From the NCBI GenBank assembly GCA_023393155.1, contig JAEWML010000165.1, forward strand, positions 1 through 13,962: a DNA stretch of 13,962 nucleotides. The letters are read 5' to 3'. Below the pieces are notes generated by a model that saw nothing but the letters and a program-made list of their open reading frames with translations, searched no databases and was not told where the DNA came from. Position 1 is the first letter of the stretch. Each line of letters begins with the position of its first letter. This DNA comes from Bacillota bacterium (lineage in GTDB: Bacteria > Bacillota > Clostridia > Oscillospirales > Oscillospiraceae). Shown in pieces: positions 7,226 through 13,746 of this stretch. A program made the translations under genes and the position numbers.

Positions 7226-9338
7226 GGGGGGTACTCTAACCGCAGACAATAAAACGATCATCAAGGGAGGAAGCCTTCCCGGTCTTACCTACACGGTGAG
7301 CAATCTGGCTCCCGGCGAAACAAAAGCGGACGCTTTGAGCACAGAACCCACCCTTGCTTGCCCGACCTTTGACGGCAATACGCTGGGTGAATACGCTATT
7401 ATCCTCACAGGCGGTACGGCAAAGGACAATTACACGATTACGACCCGAACGAACGGCACTCTTACCGTAGCGGAGCAGACCTACACCGTCACCTTCAACC
7501 CCAACGGCGGCACACGCACAGGCGGCGGCGAGCTGATACAGACCGTCGCGAAGGGCAGCGCGGCAATGGCTCCCATGGTCAGCCGCAGCAGCTATACCTT
7601 CACCGGCTGGGATAAAGCCTTTGACAATGTGACCTCCAATTTAACCATTACGGCCAACTGGAGCTACAATGGCGGCGGGGGCGGCGGTTCGTCCTCTGGC
7701 GGAAGCTCAACCACAACTACCACAACAATGCCCGGAAAGACACCCGATCAGCCGATAACAGCGACGGTTCCTGTTACGGCTGCAGCAGGGGCAACCGGTG
7801 CGGCAAACGCATCTGTTCCAGATAAGGCTATCACTGACGCTATCGCCAAAGCGAAGGCCGACGCAAGGACGCAGGGGAAAACCGCCAACGGCATCGCCGT
7901 GGAGCTTGCCCTCACGATGCCGAAGGGAGCATCCACCTTCACAGCGATACTGTCCCGCAGCTCCCTGAACAGTCTTGTAAGCGCAGGAGTAACAAGCCTT
8001 GAACTGGATGGGGTGCCGGTTTCCTTTGGTCTTGACCTGAATGCCCTCAAGGAAATCCAGAAGCAGAGCAGCGGTGATATCAGTATCACCATCGCCCCGG
8101 CGACAGGGCTTTCCAAGGAGGCAAAAGCCCTTCTCGGAAACAGGCCGGTATACAGTGTCACCATCAGCTATGTTGATAAAAACGGAAAAATACAGACCAT
8201 TACCAGTCTCGGCAACGGAACAGCCACCCTTTCCATCCCCTATACACCGGGTAAGAATGAGGCTGTGGGCTATCTGTTCGGCGTGTATGTGGACGCAAAC
8301 GGAAAAGCACAGCGCATTAACGGTTCCGCATATGACGCAAACAGCGGGAGCCTGCTGATCCCCACCGGCCACTTCTCCATATACGGCGTGGGATACACGG
8401 CTCCAAGCGCTAAGTTTACCGACATCGGAACCCATTGGGGCAAGGAAGCTATTGATTATGTAGTCGGCAGAGGACTTCTCTCCGGCACATCAAAAACTAC
8501 TTTTGCACCTGACACCGCCATGACGCGGGGAATGCTGGTAACGGCTCTCGGCAGGCTGGCGGGCGTGGATGTGAAAGCATACACCACAAACAGCTTTACC
8601 GATGTGAAAGCCGACAGCGCCTTCCGCCCTTATATTGAATGGGCATATAAGAACGGCGTTGTGCAGGGCATCGGCACCCAGCAGTTTGCACCCGGCCGGG
8701 CAATCACCCGTGAGGAAATTGCGGTAATTTTTGCAAACTACGCCAAGGCCACCGGCTACACCCTGCCTGTGATCCGTGAAGCGGTTGCTTACGCAGACGC
8801 TTCCAGCATCGGCGGCAGCTACAGTGACGCCGTGAAGGCCATGCAGCAGGCAGGCATTATGATGGGCGGGAATGACAACAAATTCAACCCCAAGTCAAAT
8901 GCCACCCGCGCGGAGCTTTCCTCCATGCTCCACCGCTACATCAAGCTGACCATCACCCCTGCCACGGCGCAGGGCTGGGCACTGAATGATGACGGACAGT
9001 ATCTGTACTACAAGGACGGCAAGGCTCTTACAGGTACGCAGACAATTGACGGTGTGAAGTATTTCTTTAATAACGATGGAACGCTGAAAACCGGCTGGGT
9101 ACAGGATGGCAACAACTGGAGGTATTACTCAGGGAACAAGGCTGCTATGGGCTGGCTAGACATCAGTGACAAACGCTACTACTTTACTAAAGACGGTCTG
9201 ATGGTGTCCGGCAAATGGCTCCAGATCGATGGCAAATGGTATTACTTCAACACCGATGGTTCTCTTGCCAAAAGCACCAAAGTCGATGGGTATGAGGTAG
9301 ACGAAAACGGCGTGAGAAAGACGAAATGGCAACCATAA
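7209..9338 (+). CDS. 5'-truncated surface protein: MBG-like, InlB B-repeat-like, 3x SLH, cell-wall-binding repeats
   Basis: Cell-surface protein fragment of up to 709 residues. In order: MBG-type beta domain (about 10-86), InlB B-repeat/Flg_new-like domain (about 91-151, VTFNPNGG to LTITANW), Gly/Ser/Thr linker (154-175), a beta-rich domain (about 180-397), three SLH domains (about 402-450, 463-512, 527-577), and cell-wall-binding YYF/GW repeats (about 588-709). The N-terminus is missing. There is no signal peptide, no ribosome site before the ATG, and recognisable sequence starts only near codon 10, right where the recombinase stump ends. The frame is intact from there to TAA, so the damage is recent or the gene was fused by deletion or assembly. 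It is probably not exported in this form. Codon use and GC are lower than in the flanking host genes. Confidence 0.75.
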   Translation: MTLMVWGGTLTADNKTIIKGGSLPGLTYTVSNLAPGETKADALSTEPTLACPTFDGNTLGEYAIILTGGTAKDNYTITTRTNGTLTVAEQTYTVTFNPNGGTRTGGGELIQTVAKGSAAMAPMVSRSSYTFTGWDKAFDNVTSNLTITANWSYNGGGGGGSSSGGSSTTTTTTMPGKTPDQPITATVPVTAAAGATGAANASVPDKAITDAIAKAKADARTQGKTANGIAVELALTMPKGASTFTAILSRSSLNSLVSAGVTSLELDGVPVSFGLDLNALKEIQKQSSGDISITIAPATGLSKEAKALLGNRPVYSVTISYVDKNGKIQTITSLGNGTATLSIPYTPGKNEAVGYLFGVYVDANGKAQRINGSAYDANSGSLLIPTGHFSIYGVGYTAPSAKFTDIGTHWGKEAIDYVVGRGLLSGTSKTTFAPDTAMTRGMLVTALGRLAGVDVKAYTTNSFTDVKADSAFRPYIEWAYKNGVVQGIGTQQFAPGRAITREEIAVIFANYAKATGYTLPVIREAVAYADASSIGGSYSDAVKAMQQAGIMMGGNDNKFNPKSNATRAELSSMLHRYIKLTITPATAQGWALNDDGQYLYYKDGKALTGTQTIDGVKYFFNNDGTLKTGWVQDGNNWRYYSGNKAAMGWLDISDKRYYFTKDGLMVSGKWLQIDGKWYYFNTDGSLAKSTKVDGYEVDENGVRKTKWQP

Positions 9339-9346
9339 ATCAAATA

Positions 9347-9432
9347 AAGCTATGGGCAAACCGGGTTAAAGCCGCGGACGCAAAGCCGAGGGTCTGAGGT
9401 GTCTTAGGACACTATGATAGTCTGGCTGCTGA
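9347..9432 (+). ncRNA. c-di-GMP-I (GEMM-I) riboswitch
   Basis: The conserved core is present in order: GGGCAAACC (9354-9362), a short P1b-type hairpin with a UUAAAG loop, the near-invariant GGACGCAAAGCC (9376-9387), GGGTCT, a gtgtc/gacac hairpin, then atgatAGtctGGCT closing on the 5' aagct. It begins about 9 nt after the stop codon of the surface-protein gene. These riboswitches usually control surface, adhesion or motility genes. No complete gene follows it here. Confidence 0.85.
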
Positions 9433-9441
9433 AAGTTAAGC

Positions 9442-9478
9442 AAAGCCTGACCTCTATCAAATCGGAGGGCAGGCTTTT
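9442..9478 (+). terminator. Terminator-like hairpin of the riboswitch expression platform
   Basis: The 8-bp stem aaagcctg/caggcttt is extended inward, after an A-G mismatch, by cctc/gagg. It is followed by a short U-run and a second cttttg. It directly follows the c-di-GMP aptamer, so it is the likely switch output. The U-tract is weak. Confidence 0.6.
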
Positions 9479-9479
9479 G

Positions 9480-9740
9480 CGGCTTTTGACGGATGCTTCA
9501 GGTATCTATATGAAAAAATCCGCTTTTATCCCTTTTCGAGGTGTAAATAGAGACAGAACAACCTATACATACCTTCTTGCAGCCTTACAATTTAATCATG
9601 TAAATCTAAAAGAGTCAGTATTTTGCCATGGTCGAAGTGCCGACTTATTTTTTCGACAAAATTTCTTTTCGTTTTACAAATCATCCCATTTGATGGCTTT
9701 GACAGCAACCTTTTTATCAAGCCGCGCTGCCGTTCCCCGC
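9480..9740 (+). other. Non-coding stretch between riboswitch and sigma-like gene
   Basis: An ATG at 9510 (MKKSAFIPF) opens a frame that runs past 9790 and overlaps the start of the next gene. It lacks a good ribosome site and has no recognisable domain, so I do not call it a gene. The stretch probably joins the remains of the riboswitch-controlled gene start to the 5' region of the element regulator. A GTCG-6-CGAC dyad near 9630-9650 and an AT-rich promoter-like segment (9650-9680) may serve the regulator. Confidence 0.35.
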
Positions 9741-9781
9741 CCTCCAATCTGTTTTCGCATTCCAGCAAAACAGATCGGAGG
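9741..9781 (+). promoter_or_regulatory. Hairpin that sequesters the ribosome site of the sigma-like gene
   Basis: cctcc (9741-9745) pairs with the ribosome site ggagg (9777-9781), and atctgtttt (9747-9755) pairs with aaaacagat (9767-9775). There is one A-C mismatch and an 11-nt loop. The whole ribosome site lies in the stem 8 nt before the TTG start, so translation should be low unless the stem is opened. Confidence 0.65.
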
Positions 9782-9789
9782 AAAGGAAC

Positions 9790-10284
9790 TTGAAAAATTA
9801 TAAAGACAGCGATTATGCCCTGAATAAATTCAGCGAGGGCATTGTTTACCGATTCGCAGACCGCATTGTAGAAATCACGCAGGAGGACTACCTTGCGGAG
9901 AACCCCGGCCAGACGGCTCAGGATTTTTGGGAGCTGAAAGCCTTGTCGGATAAAATCTACCATCAGCAAGTCACACATGAAAATCGGACAAGCCGTCTGG
10001 ATGTCAGCATGAACGGAACGGAGGAAACAGAGCAGCTTGCAGACCCGCCCCTCGACTTAGACTTGATACATAAAAGCGATATCAAAAAAGTCAAGGAAGC
10101 CGCAAGGCGGCTGCTGGACAGTGGCGAATTAACAGAAATCCAGCGGCGGCGCTTTCTTCTGCATTTTGTGGAGGGCTTATCCTACCGGCAGATTGCCAGT
10201 CGTGAAGGGGTGCATTTTACCTCTGCCCATGAAAGCATAGAGGCGGTGGTGACAAAGTTAAAAAAGTTTTCAATGCTGTCATAA
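9790..10284 (+). CDS. Sigma-70-like regulator of integrative elements
   Basis: A 164-residue cytoplasmic protein of the type carried by Tn916/Tn1549-like elements in gut Clostridia. The N-terminus (NYKDSDYALNKFSEGIVYRF, then EITQEDYLAENPG) is characteristic of that group. A variable linker covers about 60-95. A helix-turn-helix of sigma-70 region 4 type covers about 113-159 (LTEIQRRRFLLHFVEGLSYR, IASREGVHFTSAHESI). It has no region 2, so it is more likely an element regulator than a complete sigma factor. Start: TTG at 9790, 8 nt after GGAGG, which lies in a hairpin. The gene looks intact although its element is mostly gone. Function in excision or transfer control is inferred from its usual neighbours. 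Confidence 0.8.
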   Translation: MKNYKDSDYALNKFSEGIVYRFADRIVEITQEDYLAENPGQTAQDFWELKALSDKIYHQQVTHENRTSRLDVSMNGTEETEQLADPPLDLDLIHKSDIKKVKEAARRLLDSGELTEIQRRRFLLHFVEGLSYRQIASREGVHFTSAHESIEAVVTKLKKFSMLS

Positions 10285-10322
10285 ACTTACGTTGAGTGCT
10301 TTCTCGTTTATAATAAAAAGAA

Positions 10323-10363
10323 AAGGGAACACCAAACACATGAATTGTGTCGGGTGTTCCCTT
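10323..10363 (-). terminator. Intrinsic terminator between sigma-like gene and tnpV
   Basis: An 11-bp perfect stem (aagggaacacc/ggtgttccctt) with an additional acaca/tgtgt pairing inside. On the minus strand it is followed by TTTTCTTTTTATTAT, a strong U-tract, right after the tnpV stop. On the plus strand the tract is weak, but it may also end the sigma-like transcript. Confidence 0.8.
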
Positions 10364-10366
10364 CTG

Positions 10367-10717
10367 TTAGATGCAAATTATTTGGGCTGCCGCAAGCTCA
10401 TCTGCGATCCTCTGCGCTTGCGCAGAGAGATGAATGCGCTCCATAGTATCGTCTTCCGCCATAGGGTTCTTGTTTAGAAAACCAGCACGAATCTTTTCTG
10501 ACATTTCAAATGCAGCTTTTTCATCTGTAGCGCAATGTTCTGCCAATTTACCCGTAAGAAGCAATTCGCGATACATCTGCGGTTTCTTCTTGCGCAGAAA
10601 GTTCAGACGCAGCGGTCCATATTTGCCCAAATCATCCAGTATGGCCTATCCGTCAATCTCAATGTTAGGATACAACAACCCATCAATCTCAGTGTACTCA
10701 AATTCAAACCTTGCCAT
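10367..10717 (-). pseudogene. tnpV: TnpV-like transposon protein, broken by an in-frame stop
   Basis: The full-length frame starts at ATG 10717 with GGAGG 9 nt upstream and reads MARFEFEYTEIDGLLYPNIE. It meets TAG at 10646-10648 (codon 24), and then continues in the same frame with AILDDLGKYGPLRLNFLRK to the TAA at 10367. The GKYG followed by a basic helix and a C-terminal AQAQRIADELA helix fit the TnpV family, small accessory proteins of Tn4451-like elements with unknown mechanism. The total of about 116 codons matches the family length. The stop makes it a probable pseudogene unless TAG is read through. It is on the strand opposite to the sigma-like gene. Confidence 0.75.
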
Positions 10718-10795
10718 AAAGCAAATCCTCCAATAAAAATCATTTACAATTTATCGGTAATCGTTTACTGTGTGCTAAACAATGATGATTTCTGT

Positions 10796-10836
10796 AAACA
10801 TCCTTATTGAAGGATTGCTAAAGGCGTCCGTGTTTT
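10796..10836 (-). repeat. Right copy of the 41-bp inverted repeat
   Basis: Reverse complement of the left copy at 6606-6646: outer 14 bases identical, inner 14 with one difference, middle 13 diverged but equal in length. It lies about 30 bp from the stop codon of pta. Confidence 0.65.
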
Positions 10837-10866
10837 CTCTTTATCAGATCCGGTCCGGGCTTATTC

Positions 10867-11844
10867 TCACTCCACAAGACCCGCGGTGATGATGGCCATG
10901 GAGTAGACCTCCTGCGCGTTGCAGCCCCGGGAGAGGTCGTTGATGGGGGCGTTCAGGCCCTGAAGAATGGGGCCGTAAGCCTCAAAGGAACCCAAACGCT
11001 GCGCAATCTTATAGCCGATGTTGCCGGCGTTGATGTCGGGGAAAATAAAGGTATTGACATGCCCGGCCACCGGCGAACTGGGGCACTTGGTATGCGCCAC
11101 GTGAGGAGAGACAGCCGCGTCAAACTGCATCTCGCCGTCCATGGCAAGCTCGGGCGCGGCGGCATGGGCCTTGAGATAGGCGCCCCGCATCCGGTCCACA
11201 TCCTCGCCCTTGCCGGAGCCCAGGGTGGAGTAACTCAAAAACGCGATCTTGGGGTCGATGCCAAACTGCTGGGCGGTGGCTGCTGTCTCCAGCGCGATTT
11301 CCACCAGCTCGTCCTCCGTGGGCTTGATGTTGATGGCGCAGTCGCCCATGGCCAGCACCTCGCGGTCGCCGGTGGCGGAAGGACGGACCAGAATGAAGCA
11401 GGAGGAGACAATCTTGCTGCCCGGCTTGGTCTTGATGATTTGCAGCGCGGGGCGGACGGTGTCGGCGGTGGAATAGGTTGCGCCGCCAAGCAGCGCGTCC
11501 GCATAGCCCATCTTCACCAGCATGGTTCCGAAGTAGTTGGACTGCTTCAGCACCTTGCGGCACTGGTCCTCGTCCATTTTGCCCTTGCGCAGCTCCATCA
11601 GCAGCGCCACCATCTTCTCCATGTCGGCAAAGTCCGCCGGGTTAATAATCTCAGCGCCCCGGATATTAAAGCCGATGTCCTCGGCCACGGCGGAAATCTC
11701 CTCCGGAACGCCCACCAGCACAGGGGTGAGGAACGTTCCGGACAGCAGGCGGGCGGAAGCCTCCAGCACGCGGGGGTCCGTACCCTCGGTAAAGACAATT
11801 CTGCGGGGATTTGCTTTCAGCTTTTTGATCAGAAATTCAAACAT
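10867..11844 (-). CDS. pta: Phosphate acetyltransferase
   Basis: Interconverts acetyl-CoA and acetyl phosphate, the step before acetate kinase in fermentative ATP formation; cytoplasmic. From the ATG at 11844 the product is 325 residues, the normal size for the short Firmicutes enzyme without regulatory N-terminal domains. I prefer this ATG over a TTG 15 bp upstream because GGAGG lies 8 nt before it. Family segments are visible: RIVFTEGTDPRVLEAS near the start, YADALLGGATYSTADTVRPA, CFILVRPS, AMGDCAINIKPT, and the C-terminal FPDINAGNIGYKIAQRLG, GPILQGLNAPINDLSRG. No acetate kinase gene is in the window. It has its own promoter upstream. The downstream region was altered by the mobile element, and I see no clear terminator for it. 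Confidence 0.95.
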   Translation of the reverse strand: MFEFLIKKLKANPRRIVFTEGTDPRVLEASARLLSGTFLTPVLVGVPEEISAVAEDIGFNIRGAEIINPADFADMEKMVALLMELRKGKMDEDQCRKVLKQSNYFGTMLVKMGYADALLGGATYSTADTVRPALQIIKTKPGSKIVSSCFILVRPSATGDREVLAMGDCAINIKPTEDELVEIALETAATAQQFGIDPKIAFLSYSTLGSGKGEDVDRMRGAYLKAHAAAPELAMDGEMQFDAAVSPHVAHTKCPSSPVAGHVNTFIFPDINAGNIGYKIAQRLGSFEAYGPILQGLNAPINDLSRGCNAQEVYSMAIITAGLVE

Positions 11845-11906
11845 GCATTTTTCCTCCAATAAATTACCGAAACAGCGATTTTCACAGTACTTTTACATTA
11901 CTTCTT

Positions 11907-11934
11907 ATTATACACAACTCAAAAAGCCGGTCAA
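11907..11934 (-). promoter_or_regulatory. Sigma-A-type promoter of pta
   Basis: On the minus strand TTGACC (11934-11929) and a perfect TATAAT (11912-11907) are 16 bp apart, about 60 bp upstream of the pta ATG. The surrounding sequence is AT-rich. Confidence 0.8.
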
Positions 11935-11939
11935 CCAAA

Positions 11940-12130
11940 AAATTTGAAAATTCGGAAAAAAGACGACGAAAAATTCTCTCTTCTTGCGTATTTTTTCGTG
12001 AACTCTGAATGATACCCCTCCGTAAATTCGCGCAGGTCACACCGCGTTGTATCAAGCACTCATTTTCCAGAGGCTTTCGCATGGCAAAGACCGCTTTCGG
12101 GCAGACTATTTTCGCGCAAGTCTCATCTGA
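11940..12130. other. Intergenic region between pta and the small protein gene
   Basis: AT-rich near pta, then more mixed. I found no convincing gene, RNA motif or consensus promoter here for the plus-strand small protein. If that gene is sporulation-controlled its promoter could be non-sigma-A and missed by eye. Confidence 0.4.
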
Positions 12131-12150
12131 ACGGAAAGGGAGCGGTTTCT

Positions 12151-12312
12151 ATGAAAAAGCGGCAAAGCCGCGCAAAGACCAATCAAACCCCCATGGAGCA
12201 GGCCCGGGCTATGACTGATTTCTCCTCGCAGCAGACCGACCCGCAGGGGAGCTACACTGGCCGCCCGGCGGATCCCCTCGACCCACCGGTGCAGGACGCG
12301 GACGACCTGTAA
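12151..12312 (+). CDS. Small conserved-looking protein, 53 aa, function unknown
   Basis: A short gene with a good ribosome site (GGGAG, 8 nt before the ATG). The 53-residue product has a basic N-terminus (MKKRQSRAKTNQ), a polar middle, and a distinctive Pro/Asp-rich end: DPQGSYTGRPADPLDPP followed by VQDADDL. It is predicted to be disordered, with no signal peptide or membrane segment. The GSYTG...PVQDADDL ending recalls small hypothetical proteins seen in Clostridia, from memory and unverified. It stands alone, divergent from pta and convergent with the small beta-protein genes. The acidic end may be a binding peptide; no function can be assigned. Confidence 0.7.
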   Translation: MKKRQSRAKTNQTPMEQARAMTDFSSQQTDPQGSYTGRPADPLDPPVQDADDL

Positions 12313-12341
12313 GGCCCGGCCGTCTTTTATCTAAGGTACAA

Positions 12342-12367
12342 GCCGCCCCACCAAAAGGCGGGGCGGC
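12342..12367. terminator. Hairpin between the convergent small-protein genes
   Basis: An 8-bp stem gccgcccc/ggggcggc with a short inner loop lies between the two convergent stop codons (12312 and 12410). There is no long U-tract directly after either side, only TTGT on the minus strand, so it is probably a shared but imperfect terminator. Confidence 0.5.
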
Positions 12368-12409
12368 ACAAAAATATTTTAAAATCCCGGTCTACGGGTC
12401 AAAATGAGA

Positions 12410-12955
12410 TCAGTTGGCTGTGAAGGTGAGATCGCCGGTTTCGATGGGCAGGCCCTCGTAGTTGGCGTCTGTCAGGTTAATGGTTCTCAAAGCCGCCAAC
12501 GGGTTCGCCACTTCCACGGTTTCCGTGGAGGTGGACATGGTCAGATTTTTAAGGGAGCCGTCAAATTCGTGGTCCCCCACAGAGAGGGTCTGCCGATAAT
12601 AGATTGTCGGCGCTCCACTGGCCGCAAAGGGGACGAAGGGAAATTCGGCGTTGCCGCCTGCGACGGAAACAATCGGATCACCATAAGCGGTGCCGCCGGA
12701 ATCGCACCGGACAAAGGTTGCGCCCACCACGGCGGTTCCGCCGGACGTGCCTTCCTCCGTGACATGGAGCGTCAGGGTCCCAGTGGCTGCGACCTTAAAA
12801 TCATAGGTGTCGGTGCCGGCTGAAATGACTTGGCTGTCCGGGTTAATGGAGGCATTGTCATACCCGCCCACATCGGCGGTAACGGCGTAAGACCCGTTTA
12901 GAATTCTACTGGAGCCTTCGCCGTCAATAATATTGACTACATAGGGACTCGGCAT
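12410..12955 (-). CDS. Beta-rich hypothetical protein with C-terminal LTDxNYxGLPI motif
   Basis: The 181-residue product is unrecognised as a named family. It is rich in Gly, Thr, Ser and Val with alternating strand patterns. The central part (about 45-155), with segments like GTLTLHVTEEGTSGGTAVVGATF and YYRQTLSVGDHEFDG, resembles SpaA or prealbumin-like beta-sandwiches found in surface and pilus proteins. No signal peptide or sorting motif is visible, so export would need another route. The last 20 residues carry LTDANYEGLPIETGD (161-175), matching 11 of 15 positions of a motif at the end of the preceding gene product. The ATG has AAGGAG 10 nt upstream and overlaps the preceding gene by 19 bp, so the two are probably co-translated partners. 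Confidence 0.8.
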   Translation of the reverse strand: MPSPYVVNIIDGEGSSRILNGSYAVTADVGGYDNASINPDSQVISAGTDTYDFKVAATGTLTLHVTEEGTSGGTAVVGATFVRCDSGGTAYGDPIVSVAGGNAEFPFVPFAASGAPTIYYRQTLSVGDHEFDGSLKNLTMSTSTETVEVANPLAALRTINLTDANYEGLPIETGDLTFTAN

Positions 12956-13314
12956 AACTGAATATCTCCTTTTTGAATTGGTAGGCCGCCGTAGTTTTGG
13001 TCAGTCAGACGAAACGTGGCCATTGTGAAACCAGGCTTCAAAAGAAAAAAGTTAAACAGGAAATATACGGTATAAAACCTGTCGGGGTAAAAAAACAGCC
13101 ATTTTGTGGCGGCCAAGGGACTCAGCCAGTCCTTCGCACGCACGCGTATCCTGTGTTCGCCGGGAGAGCACACATGGAATGCCGCCGTCCCATCCCAAGC
13201 GGTTTTGCCCTGAAAGACCGTTTGATTATCTGCATCGAGCACGACAATCTCAAAATTGCCTTCTCTGCGCGGGGAGAGACACCTCACTGTGATATACCCT
13301 CGTTTGCCACTCAT
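12937..13314 (-). CDS. Small beta-sandwich protein with C-terminal LTDxNYxGLPI motif
   Basis: A 125-residue protein. Residues 5-90 look like a carboxypeptidase-regulatory or SpaA-type beta-sandwich: YITVRCLSP, FEIVVLDADNQTVFQGKTAWD, GTAAFHVCSPGEHRIRVRA, LSPLAA, then an aromatic strand YTVYFLFNFF. The C-terminal part (96-125) contains LTDQNYGGLPIQKGD (103-117), shared with the next protein. No signal peptide, so it is either cytoplasmic, part of a spore or crust layer, or released by lysis. ATG with a GAGGTG site. Its stop codon lies inside the start region of the next gene. I do not recognise a named family; a structural role is an inference from the fold-like pattern. Confidence 0.75.
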   Translation of the reverse strand: MSGKRGYITVRCLSPRREGNFEIVVLDADNQTVFQGKTAWDGTAAFHVCSPGEHRIRVRAKDWLSPLAATKWLFFYPDRFYTVYFLFNFFLLKPGFTMATFRLTDQNYGGLPIQKGDIQLCRVPM

Positions 13315-13680
13315 AAATACACCTCGCGCTCACTGGTCTGTGTTGCCCAATATCAGCATATGCGAATTTACTATGATTGTGAGCGACGGAAGCTATCCTT
13401 GCCGCTGAGAGAAACAGTGGTATCCCATCCCATTGTCGCGGAATGCGCCGGGCCGTGCGCTCTCATGCAGGGTGGCTGCGTCCGATGCCGGATCAATTTG
13501 CCCTGATTTTGCAAAAAGCCTTGACAAAACCCCCGCCCGATTACGGGTAGAGGTTTCTTTTGAAGCTCCTTTGGAAGGTAGCTTTCATGTTGCTTGTTCG
13601 CCGCAAGCGCACTATAATTCTTAATGCCTGAACGTAGGCGCGAAATTGAAAAGCCCGCAGTATACAGGGATTGCGGGATA
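13315..13680. other. Intergenic region without a supported gene
   Basis: A long minus-strand frame at 13371-13718 has no ribosome site or recognisable domain and runs through a terminator hairpin, so I do not call it. The region holds the hairpin at 13527-13556 and presumably the promoter of the small beta-protein genes. No clear sigma-A consensus was seen for that promoter. Confidence 0.4.
13527..13556 (-). terminator. Terminator-like hairpin of unknown transcript
   Basis: A 13-position stem (aaacc...cccg/cggg...ggttt) with one mismatch and a 4-nt loop. On the minus strand TTTT follows, on the plus strand TTTCTTTT. It does not directly follow a called gene. Confidence 0.4.
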
Positions 13681-13681
13681 T

Positions 13682-13723
13682 AAAACGTGGCGGGAGTTGC
13701 TGTGCAGACTCCCGCCACGTTTT
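13682..13723 (-). terminator. Strong intrinsic terminator after the kdpE-like gene
   Basis: A perfect 16-bp stem, aaaacgtggcgggagt with its complement, and a 10-nt loop end 24 nt after the response-regulator stop codon. The stem itself provides the U-run at its 3' arm. It could act in both directions. Confidence 0.85.
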
Positions 13724-13746
13724 ACCTGTTTTATATTTTTTAATTG

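Larger units (their letters stand above)
6606..10836. mobile_element. Remnant of an integrative mobile element, bounded by inverted repeats
   Basis: A 41-bp imperfect inverted repeat (6606-6646 and 10796-10836) brackets a lower-GC block inserted between two convergent host genes, the M24 peptidase and pta. Inside are typical element genes: the stump of a large serine recombinase, a sigma-70-like element regulator, and a broken tnpV. A truncated surface-protein gene and a riboswitch lie between them. No transfer, replication or complete recombinase gene remains, so the element cannot move by itself. No target-site duplication was seen. Serine-recombinase elements of the Tn4451 type carry short imperfect terminal repeats, which fits; exact ends are uncertain by tens of bases. 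Confidence 0.6.

Noticed and set aside
9414..9803. Plus-strand open frame of 129 codons after the riboswitch
   Set aside because: It starts inside the aptamer, runs through the terminator and the SD-sequestering hairpin, and has no ribosome site or recognisable domain.
6590..10850. Target-site duplication or shared crossover dinucleotide at the element ends
   Set aside because: GA dinucleotides occur near both ends but at unequal distances from the repeats, and no longer direct repeat was found.
13315..13400. Sporulation sigma factor (E, G or K) promoter for the small beta-protein genes
   Set aside because: CATA-type -10 elements are present, but no -35 partner has convincing sequence and spacing at the same time.
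13469..13480. AGGGTGGCTGCG resembling the T-box core
   Set aside because: It departs from AGGGTGGNACCGCG in the core, no specifier stem is visible, and no plus-strand gene follows it.
13371..13718. Minus-strand open frame of 115 codons
   Set aside because: It begins inside the strong terminator hairpin after the response-regulator gene, and has no ribosome site and no domain.
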